The notes under the pieces were generated by a model, which saw nothing but the letters and a program-made list of their open reading frames with translations, had not been told where the DNA came from and did not search any database. A program made the position numbers and the translations under genes. Shown one piece after another: positions 6,658-14,400 of a stretch of 15,231 nucleotides of DNA. The DNA is from Robbsia sp050955065 (GTDB lineage Bacteria > Pseudomonadota > Gammaproteobacteria > Burkholderiales > Burkholderiaceae). The DNA is taken from assembly GCA_050955065.1 (NCBI GenBank), contig JBPBQT010000260.1:1-15231 (forward strand), given 5' to 3'. Every line of letters begins with the position of its first letter. Within the stretch, counting starts at the first letter, position 1.

Positions 6658-7852
6658 GTGGGCCTGCGCCCGCGCTTGCGTGATGTCGGTCCTGCGAGTG
6701 ATGGCGTGGAGCGTATGGGTCGGGGCAACCGGATGGGGCGCGTGCCACCCGGCGTGGGCGCAAGGGACACCGGGTCCGGGCGTCCCGGCCGGGGCGCACC
6801 GGCATCCGGCAGAGGATGCCGGTCATCGGCGCGCTGCGACATCCGGTCGGAGCGCCGTGGTGCCCGGCCGGCGCGCGGCGCCGGGGGGATTGTCGCGAGG
6901 GGCGTCCGCGCCGGGTCTGCCGTCGCGGGCGGCCGCGCGGCCGCGCGCGGCGGGCAATGCGGGTGAGTGGCTGGGCTATCGGGCCGGGCCGTCCCGGCCG
7001 AGCGCGCGCGAGGCGAACGCGGTGCCGCCGCGCCTGCCGTTCTATCGCGCGCAACGCGGCCGCCTCACGCTCTATGTGCTGGGGACGCTGCATGCGGGAG
7101 ACCCGATCGATTACCCGGCGAGGCGGCCGTTTCGCCCGGCGATCCGGGCGGCGCTCGACGCCTCGCCCCTGGTCGCGTTCGAACTCTCGCCCGATGACCT
7201 GATCGATGCGCAGGCCGATGTCCAGCGCTACGGGCGCTGCCTGTACGAATGTCTGCCGCGTCAGATCTCGCCGTCGCTCTGGCGCAAGGTCGCCGCGCGC
7301 GTGGGCCACAATCCGACGCTGCTCGCGCAGGTCGCGCGCATGCGTCCCTGGCTCGCGGCGATGGTGATGGAGTCCTACGACGCGATGTCCTCGGGCCTGC
7401 AGGCCGATTACGGCTCCGAGGCCCAGATCCAGAACGTGTATCTCAAGGGCCGGATCGTCGGCCTGGAGACGCTGAACGAGCAGATGCGCGCGTTCGATAC
7501 GCTGACGCTCGCCGAGCAGCGCGAAATGCTCGAACAGGACCTGGCGCAGGCGCCGCAGCAGAACGCCGCCGACCTGCGCCGCGTGCACGCGCTCTGGCGC
7601 GCGGGCGACGCGCAGCGCCTGTTCGACTGGCAGCGCGAGAAATCCGCGCAACTGGCGCGCGACCCTGCGGTATCCGCCGCGGTCGACGACAAGATCCTGT
7701 TCCAGCGCAACCGGCGTTTCGCGGCGCGGATGCAGGCGCTCGCGCAGCCGCGCCGGCCGGTCTTCGTCGCCGTCGGCGCGCTGCATCTGGGCGGCCCGCG
7801 CGGCGTGCTGCAATTGCTGCGCGCGGCGGGCTATCAGGTGCGGCAGCTGTGA
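6650..7852 (+). CDS. TraB/GumN family protein, probably exported
   Basis: A 400-residue protein of the TraB/GumN (TIKI-like) superfamily, predicted from the family to be a metal-dependent hydrolase or protease; its substrate is unknown. An N-terminal hydrophobic segment (about residues 11-31) followed by AWAQG suggests a signal peptide cleaved near residue 38. Residues 40-115 are low-complexity Gly/Pro/Arg/Ala. The domain then shows the first GxxH motif, GTLH at 145-148 (YVLGTLHAGD), the FEL glutamate (Glu178), the Arg353-Asn354 pair (QRNRRFAARM) and the second GxxH motif, GALH at 376-379, near the C-terminus. All signature elements are intact. It overlaps dppF by eight bases with its own GGAGGA, so it is probably the last gene of the dpp unit. 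The Cys32 context (WGAC) is a poor lipobox, so I favour a soluble periplasmic protein. Confidence 0.88.
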   Translation: MPEWACARACVMSVLRVMAWSVWVGATGWGACHPAWAQGTPGPGVPAGAHRHPAEDAGHRRAATSGRSAVVPGRRAAPGGLSRGASAPGLPSRAAARPRAAGNAGEWLGYRAGPSRPSAREANAVPPRLPFYRAQRGRLTLYVLGTLHAGDPIDYPARRPFRPAIRAALDASPLVAFELSPDDLIDAQADVQRYGRCLYECLPRQISPSLWRKVAARVGHNPTLLAQVARMRPWLAAMVMESYDAMSSGLQADYGSEAQIQNVYLKGRIVGLETLNEQMRAFDTLTLAEQREMLEQDLAQAPQQNAADLRRVHALWRAGDAQRLFDWQREKSAQLARDPAVSAAVDDKILFQRNRRFAARMQALAQPRRPVFVAVGALHLGGPRGVLQLLRAAGYQVRQL

Positions 7853-7929
7853 CGGTGGGCTGCCAAACGCGGTTGCCCTGACGGGGTGTCAGCAGATGCC
7901 GCGGTTCTGACGGCGCGCCGGCGCCGCCT
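7853..7929. other. Spacer between convergent genes
   Basis: A 77-bp gap between the stop of the TraB/GumN gene and the stop of the leftward 1166-aa gene. Apart from the hairpin at its right end I see no gene or T-rich terminator in it. Confidence 0.6.
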
Positions 7930-7941
7930 TCAGGGCGGCGC
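7921..7941. terminator. Perfect 8-bp hairpin at the convergent junction, possible bidirectional terminator
   Basis: GCGCCGCC (7921-7928) and GGCGGCGC (7934-7941) form a perfect stem around a five-base TTCAG loop. The loop contains part of the stop codon of the leftward gene. There is no T-run on either side, so termination would have to be Rho-dependent or hairpin-only; the position between two convergent units is the main argument. Confidence 0.4.
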
Positions 7942-10900
7942 GATGCAGCCGGTCAGCGGCGGGCAGACCAGGGCGAGATAGGCATCCTCGTCGTCCGCGG
8001 CGCGGCGCGCGCGCGTCGGATCATGGTAAACGGCGGGCGTCGAGGCGTTCACGGCCGCGCCTGTCTGCGTGGCGCGCGGCCAGAGGCGGGCGGCCACGCG
8101 GCGTTCCTCGCTCAGCACGCCCAGACCCAGCAATTTGTCCTCGACATACGCGAGCGCGCCGCGCGCGGTCTCGGGCTGCGGCACCTCCAGGGAAACGTCG
8201 GCCGGCATCGCCAGTTGCGCGAGGAGGCTGGCCACGCGTCGCCGCATCGCGTACGGCTGGTATCCGGCAGGGCTGAGATAGGTGAAAGCGTCGCTGAGCG
8301 CGAGTTCGGCGCGGCGCTCGCGCGCCAGCACGCGGCACGGTACGGCGTCCTGTCCGGGGGCCGCGTCGGCAAGGGCACGGAGCGTCCATTGGGTATTCCG
8401 GTGCGTATCCCGGGTGGCGTGTTGCGTCGCCTCCTGGTCGCGCGTCAGCCAGGCATCGAGAAAGCCGCCGCCCCATGCGCTCCTTTCGTAGATATCCCGG
8501 GCATGGAACATGAATTCGTCGATGGCCCGCAGGTGCGCGCCCCGGTTCGGGGCGTCGGCGAGGGTATCCCACCGGAATCGATCCAGCAGCCGCTGCACGA
8601 AAGAAGCCTGTTGCGGTGCGCGCCGCATGGCGTCGCGCACGGTCTGCTCCAGACGGATCGCCGCGCGCACGGTGACGCGCTGCGTGACGGCGTCGCCCAG
8701 CACCAGGGTGTGCGCGGAAACCGGTGTCACGCGCGCGAGTTGCCGGTCGAGCAGCAGGTTCTCCAGCAGGACGCGCGGCGTGATCCGCTCCAGCTGCGCG
8801 GGCAGGCTTTCGGCGTCGAAGGCGTCCGCGGTGGCGTAAGTGACCCGCTCCTCGTTGGGCAGATTCATTTCATAGAGCACCCGGTATGTCAGATACACCA
8901 CCGGTCCCCGGTGCTTGCGCGCAAGCGTCGAAGGCGGATCGAACAGCAAGGTCGTGGCATGGATGAGCTCGTGGAGCCACACCGCCGTGGGCAACGCGCG
9001 GGTCGCGCCCGCCGGACCGAGCACCAGGACGTTTTCGAGGTCCCGCGCCGGGGGCACGATGATGCGATGCTGGGAGCGGACATAGCGCGCGCGCTCGCCT
9101 GTCCGGACGGTGAAACGCACGGGTTGCGCGCCCGGGCGCGAAGACGCGTGTTGCAGCAGCATGCGCAGCGTTGCGGAGCGTTGGTAGGCGACGGCGAGGG
9201 CGTCGTAGATCGCGCGTTGTTCCGCCTCGTCGGTGAAATCGGCGACGTCGCCCAAGACGATCGGCGTGCTTGCCGGCGGCGGCGCCGGATGGTTCTGGAG
9301 CCAGCGCTGCAGTTGCTTGACGGTGATGCCTTCACGCAGCGCGGCGGAACCCCGCGGCGTCGCCGCCGCGGGTGGCTGCCCGCGCATGTCGGCGACCAGC
9401 GCCTGGTGCGCGTCCCCCAGCCGGCGTTCGTCGACCGTGCCGATGACGTGACCCTGCCAGTTCACTTCCCAGATGGCCGCCTCGGCGGCGATGAGCGGCA
9501 CCAGCCGTTGCTCGTCCCGCAGATACACCAGCCGGGCGTCCGGGGCGTGGTCCAGCGCGAGCGGCACGACTGCGCCACCGCGCGCGCGCGCCGCCAGCGC
9601 GCGATGGCGCAGCGGCACGCGTGCCGTATCCGAACCGCCCGGAAGCGCCGGCGGATCCAGCGTCATTTTCACGGTCAACGGCAGATAGCGCGGTTGCCAT
9701 TCTTCCAGCATCGCCAGACTGCCCTGGAGCATGCCCAGTCGCGCGCGTTCGCCCACCGACAGGGCCGGCAGCGCCTGCGCCAGCGCCGGCGTGGGGGCGA
9801 TGCGCCCGTCGAGCCAGGCGATCAGGGTATCGATGTCGAAGCCGAACGCGCCACGGCGCGCGCGTGCCGTGTGGGCGTGGCGCATGACCTCCTCCACGCG
9901 CTGCGCCGTGGCTCTGGGATCGACGTCCGGCGGCGTTTCGTCGCGCTCCTGGTGCTGCCGGATATCGAGGCGCAGGTGGTCGATGAAATCCTCGAGCAGA
10001 TGCGCTTCTGCCTGTGCCGCCGAACGTTCCGGAAGCACGCGCGGAAGCGGAAGCAGGGGCGAATCGGCGCCGGCATGCGCGAAGTGGATCGCGGCGGACA
10101 GGGTCGGCGCGAGCCAGTGGCGCGGGACGGTCTGCCAGGCGACGCAGAGCCGGTTGAAATCGGCGAGGATCGTCCCGACGTCGTTGCCCGGCGTGCGTTC
10201 GACGCCGTGCAACGCGCCCAGTCGCAGGAGAACCGTGTCGATGGATTGCAGCGGCGTGCCGAAAGAAAAGCGCGTGGTTTCGCCGAGATCCCGCAGGCGC
10301 TGCCGCATCCAGTGTTCGGCTTGCACCGGATCGGTGGCTTCAGCGGATGCAGCGGATGCAGCGGATCCGGTTCCTGGATCGCGGGCGAAATCGCGCCGTG
10401 CGGCCAGCGTGTGCGCGACGAGCGCGGCGACATCCGTGCCCGACGCGTTGCGAACGGCGACCCCGTCGAACCACGCCGCCGAACGGTTCGCGTGCGGGCC
10501 GTCGAGCGGCAGCCACAGGGTCGCGATCTCGAGCGCGCCCATCTCGGCGTGGATGGCCTCCCGGAACGCCGCCGTCGACGCGGTGTTGCGCAGCGCGCCG
10601 GCCGAACGCGCCATGCAGCGCTGGCGCAGGCGCGCGGCGATCGCCAGCGCCCCTTCGTCCATCAGGGGCGCGTGATGTTCCGGGAAGTCGTTCGCCAGCA
10701 ACGCATGCACCGCCTGCAACAGGCCGAGCGGGGTGGGCGATCCGGCAAGCAGACGGTCGACATCGAAACGGTCGGCGAGCTGGTTGGTCTGGTAGAAAAA
10801 CTCTTCCTCGACGCTGTGCAAGGCGGCCTTGGCATGGGACATGAGCCGCCGGGCGTGCTCCCGGGCCGAGGATTCGTCCAGGGCGGGATCGCGCTGCGCG

Positions 10901-11430
10901 TGCCAGTACAGGGCGAGCGCCGCGTCGTGCCGCTGGCACAGGGTGCGCCAGTTCTCGCACAGGTGCCGGACGGATGGCGCGGTGCAGGACCGGGGCGCGG
11001 CGGGCTGGTGCAGCCATTGCAGCGTCATCGCGTGGGTATCGCGCTCCCAGGCCGCCAGCGCGGTCTCGGTGTCGCGATGTTCGTGGCCGGCATCGGCGGC
11101 GGCCAGCGCCCATTCGACGCGTTGCCGAAGCGACAGGTCCGACCAGGCGGGTGTCGCGACAGCGCGTGCGACGCGGTGTGGGCGCGGCGTCGCGCGCCCG
11201 CGCCGTGACGGGGGGAGCGGCGCCTGTTCTGCCCATCGGTGGTGACAAGGTGGCGCGATGTCGGGCAGGGCGGCATACGCCGCGCGCATGAAACGCGACG
11301 CATCGGCGGGTACCGCGCCGCATGCCCATGCAGGCGGCCCTGTCGGTCGGGCTGGCAGGCGCGTTGCGTCGGTGCCGGACAGCAGATAATGGGCGCCCAG
11401 CAAGGCGAGGTCGAATGGGGGCAGACGCAT
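7930..11430 (-). CDS. Large HExxH protein A: putative zinc metallopeptidase, paralogue of its upstream neighbour
   Basis: I do not recognise this 1166-residue protein as a named family. It has no signal peptide or clear membrane helix beyond a mildly hydrophobic start (MRLPPFDLALLGAHYLLSG). Residues 20-92 are Pro/Arg/Ala-rich with a basic patch at 75-89. Blocks shared with protein B are EEFFYQTNQLADRFD (209-223), AAWFDGVAVR, SIDTVLLRL (from 396), DFNRLC (from 424), WEVNWQGHVIG (654-664), HELIH (820-824) with HRGPVVYL downstream, and a conserved C-terminal DPTRARR..DDED.YL. HELIH is the zinc-binding/catalytic motif of zincin proteases; Glu854 and Glu861 are candidate third ligands. An effector or toxin protease (for example M91-like) is an inference. 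The start at 11430 matches protein B and has GGAG eight bases upstream; a TTG at 11436 is too close to it. The frame is intact. Confidence 0.85.
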   Translation of the reverse strand: MRLPPFDLALLGAHYLLSGTDATRLPARPTGPPAWACGAVPADASRFMRAAYAALPDIAPPCHHRWAEQAPLPPSRRGRATPRPHRVARAVATPAWSDLSLRQRVEWALAAADAGHEHRDTETALAAWERDTHAMTLQWLHQPAAPRSCTAPSVRHLCENWRTLCQRHDAALALYWHAQRDPALDESSAREHARRLMSHAKAALHSVEEEFFYQTNQLADRFDVDRLLAGSPTPLGLLQAVHALLANDFPEHHAPLMDEGALAIAARLRQRCMARSAGALRNTASTAAFREAIHAEMGALEIATLWLPLDGPHANRSAAWFDGVAVRNASGTDVAALVAHTLAARRDFARDPGTGSAASAASAEATDPVQAEHWMRQRLRDLGETTRFSFGTPLQSIDTVLLRLGALHGVERTPGNDVGTILADFNRLCVAWQTVPRHWLAPTLSAAIHFAHAGADSPLLPLPRVLPERSAAQAEAHLLEDFIDHLRLDIRQHQERDETPPDVDPRATAQRVEEVMRHAHTARARRGAFGFDIDTLIAWLDGRIAPTPALAQALPALSVGERARLGMLQGSLAMLEEWQPRYLPLTVKMTLDPPALPGGSDTARVPLRHRALAARARGGAVVPLALDHAPDARLVYLRDEQRLVPLIAAEAAIWEVNWQGHVIGTVDERRLGDAHQALVADMRGQPPAAATPRGSAALREGITVKQLQRWLQNHPAPPPASTPIVLGDVADFTDEAEQRAIYDALAVAYQRSATLRMLLQHASSRPGAQPVRFTVRTGERARYVRSQHRIIVPPARDLENVLVLGPAGATRALPTAVWLHELIHATTLLFDPPSTLARKHRGPVVYLTYRVLYEMNLPNEERVTYATADAFDAESLPAQLERITPRVLLENLLLDRQLARVTPVSAHTLVLGDAVTQRVTVRAAIRLEQTVRDAMRRAPQQASFVQRLLDRFRWDTLADAPNRGAHLRAIDEFMFHARDIYERSAWGGGFLDAWLTRDQEATQHATRDTHRNTQWTLRALADAAPGQDAVPCRVLARERRAELALSDAFTYLSPAGYQPYAMRRRVASLLAQLAMPADVSLEVPQPETARGALAYVEDKLLGLGVLSEERRVAARLWPRATQTGAAVNASTPAVYHDPTRARRAADDEDAYLALVCPPLTGCIAPP
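8959..8973 (-). other. HELIH zincin motif of protein A
   Basis: Residues 820-824, preceded by VWL and followed by ATTLLFDPP, as in the active-site helix of zinc proteases. A strand-like stretch (HRIIVPP) occurs shortly before it, the usual order in the zincin fold. All key residues (H820, E821, H824) are present. Confidence 0.65.
10341..10366. repeat. Three tandem 9-bp units inside gene A
   Basis: CAGCGGATG occurs at 10341-10349 and 10350-10358, with a nearly complete third copy from 10359. The unit length keeps the frame; on the coding strand it gives a Ser-Ala-Ala linker (GSAASAASAEA) between two conserved blocks, in a stretch where protein B has a different sequence. It looks like a slippage-prone linker. 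Confidence 0.85.
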
Positions 11431-11470
11431 GGGCAAGGCTCCGTCTTGAGACGTGGGGTCGAGGGGGCGG
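11431..11470 (-). other. Intergenic leader between genes B and A
   Basis: Only 40 bases separate the TAG of gene B from the ATG of gene A, so they are probably co-transcribed. It contains a short inverted repeat (CGTCT at 11442-11446, AGACG at 11449-11453) and then, on the minus strand, GGAG eight bases before the ATG. No T-rich terminator and no promoter are obvious. No small immunity-type gene fits here. Confidence 0.6.
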
Positions 11471-14400
11471 CTAGCTGCACACGCAGGTACCGTCCTGTCG
11501 GGGCGCGCAGATCGAAGCGAGGTAACGGTCCTCGTCGTTGGCCACGCGCCGCGCGCGCGTCGGGTTCACCGGAATGTCGGTGGACGGCAGGGTGGGCGGC
11601 CGTATCCGCCAGATGCGCGCGGCGATCCGGCGCTCCTCGCTGTCGCTGGCGAGTCCCAGCAGCTTGTTCTCGACATAGACGACCGCGCCGCGCTCGGTGT
11701 CGATGTCGAAACCGGCGTGCGGCGTACGGGTGCGCGCGGGAAGTCCAAGTTCCGCCAGCAGCGTGGCCACGCGCCGCTGCATGGTGTAGGGCTTGGTTCC
11801 GGTGGGACAGAGATAGGCGAAGGACTCCGCGTACGAAAGTTCGATCCGGTGCGCGACCGCGTTCACACGGCAGGGCATGCCTTCACGGTCCGCCAGAATG
11901 CGCGAGAAGCGATGGATGGTCCATTGCGTCGTGCCGTCGCGGTCGAGCCAGGCATCCAGAAACCCTCGCGCCCATGAATTGCCGTCGTAGATAAGGCGCG
12001 CGTGCTCGACGAAATTGCGTACCAGGCGCAGGTGGGCGCTGGTCTGCTCGCCCTCGAACACCGTGTTCGCATGGAGTCGGGCGAATAGCCGCTCCAGGAA
12101 CGGCGCGCGCGACGTCCGCTCGGCGACGGCCGCCCGGACGACCGCTTCGATCCGCTGCGCCGCGACGACGGTGGTTCGCTGCGCCACCGGCGTGCCGCCG
12201 ACGAGCGTGCCTGGCAGGACGGGGGTTCGATGCGCCAGACGTTCGTCGAGCAGCAGGTTCTCCCGCACGACGCGCTCGGCGAGCAGTTTCAGATCCGGCG
12301 CCATGCGCTGGTGCGTGTACGACGTGGCGTGCGCATAGGCGATTCTTTCCGGCGTCGGCCGGTTGATTTCATACAGGATCCGGTCGGTCAGATACACCAC
12401 CGGTCCGCGATGCGCGTTCGCCTGTGCGGGTGGCGGATCGGTCAGCAGGGTCATCGCATGGATGAATTCGTGGATCCAGACATCCCTCGGATTGAAATGC
12501 ACCGAACCCGTCGCGCCAAGGTACTCGATCTCGGCCAGCTCGCTCTTGGGGGGAAGCGTGATGACATGCCGTTCGGGCGCATAGGCCGGGGTCGCGCCCG
12601 GGCGGATGTCGAACCGCAAACGCCTGACGTCCGGCCGGGGCGTGGCGCGGTGCGTGATCAAACGGAAGGTCTCCGACCGGGAATGCGCCAGCCAGAGCTC
12701 CTCGAAGATGTCTCGCTCGTCGCGGTTTTCCTCGTCGCAATCCATCAACCGTTCCAATATCGTGTCCGCATAATCGGCACTGCTCGCGCCGCGCGGCAGG
12801 GAGGCGGCCGCATGCGCGTCGAGCCAGCGCGTCATCGACGTCACGGTCGTGCCGTCGGCGAGCGTCGAGACATCGGCCTGCCCGGGCGGCACGGCGGGTT
12901 GGCGCAAATCCTGCAGGATTTTCTGCCGGACGCCGCCCAGGCGCGTGTCGCCGACGGCGCCCACGATATGCCCGTCCCAATCCAGCTCCCAGACGACGTG
13001 CCCGGACGCGCCCACCGGGATGACGCGGTCTTCTCGCGGCAGATGGACCAGCCCCGCACGGGGAACGTTCGGCAGCGCCACCGGCACGACCTCGCCGTTG
13101 CGGGCTTGCCGCGCCTGGGGCCGGTAGCGCAGCGGTATGTCGGTGTCGGGAAGCGTCGCCGCCATGCGCGGCGGTTCCGTCGCGCCCCATTCGGTCAGGG
13201 GCAGCGAAACGGCGCCTGAATCGCCCAGCGTTTCCAGGCCGCGATGCAGCATGCCGAGCATTGCCCGCTCGCCGTTCCGGGCGAGCGGCAGCAACTGGGG
13301 CAGGGCCAGCGAGGCCTCGACACGGCCGCCGATCCACGTCATCAACAGGTCCGCGCTGAACTGGAACGCGCCGCGCAGCGCACGTGTCTGGTTGCCGTGG
13401 CGGATACCCTCCTCGATGTCGTAGGCCGGCACGACAAACGGCAGGAGGCTGGCGATCTCCCGGATGTCGCCCTGCATGAGCGTCTCGCCGACATGGAGCG
13501 GCCAGCGCGGCAGCACCAGCAGTTCCTCGATGATTTCCCGGGCCGCCTCGCGCCGGTGGCGGACGGGCGTGGTCCGCCCGCTTGACGCGCTTGTCTCGTT
13601 TGCTCCGATGGCCCCGCTTCCGTCCTGCGACGGCGTGGCATGGACCGCCAGGCGCGCGTGGAAGCGATCGATCGCCGCGTTCTCCCGCGCTTCCGCCGGC
13701 ATGGCCAGCAGCGTCGCCTTGTCCCCCGCGGCATGGGCCAGGTGCAGCGCCGCGGCAAGCGTGGGCGGGATCCAGTAGGCGGGCGCGGCGCGCCAGGCGG
13801 CGCAGAGACGGTTGAAGTCGCGCATGACGGTGGCGAAATCGGTTCCCGGCGAGCGCGGCACGCCATGGGCGTCGGCCAAGCGCAGCAGGATGGTGTCGAT
13901 CGACTGGGCGGGGGTGCCGAACGGAAAACGCGTGCTTTCCAGCAGATCGCCCAGTCGCTTGCGGAGCCAGCTTTCGAGCTGGCGGTGGCGTTCGACCGGC
14001 ACGGGACGGGTATAACGGGGATGGAGCATTTCGCGCTTTACCGCGCCGGTCCTTTCCTCGACGGCATCGGCGAGTCCGGGTTGGCGCCAGGCGAGCTCCC
14101 TGGCCAGATCGGCGAGATGCCTGCCGTGCGCGCCGCGCACCGCGATGCCGTCGAACCACGCGCCGCCGTGCGCCGGTGGCGCATTGCCCGTGGGGATCAG
14201 CCGGGCGGCAAGCGTCTCCGCCGCGATTTCCGCGTGGACCTCGCTGGTGAAGCGGTTGATCTCGATATGCGTTTCATCGTTGCCCAGGCGCGTTTCGCAG
14301 CGTTGGCGCAGTTGCAGGGCGACGGCGATCGCATGCGGGTCCAGCAGCGGGGCGCGATAGTCGGGAAACCGGACGGCCAGGGCGGTGTGGACGGCGCGAA

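Noticed and set aside
8840..8980. Metzincin-type protease (HExxHxxGxxH/D) for protein A
   Set aside because: The residue three after the second histidine is not glycine and no His/Asp stands at the required position; D831 is one residue too far.
8023..11208. A 1061-codon open frame on the + strand opposite gene A
   Set aside because: It is very rich in Arg, Gly, Gln and His with no recognisable domain, while the opposite strand encodes a protein with a clear full-length paralogue next door. High GC produces such antisense frames.
11434..11436. TTG start for gene A, two codons before the ATG
   Set aside because: It is only two bases from GGAG, while the ATG at 11430 has proper spacing and matches the start of gene B (MRLP).
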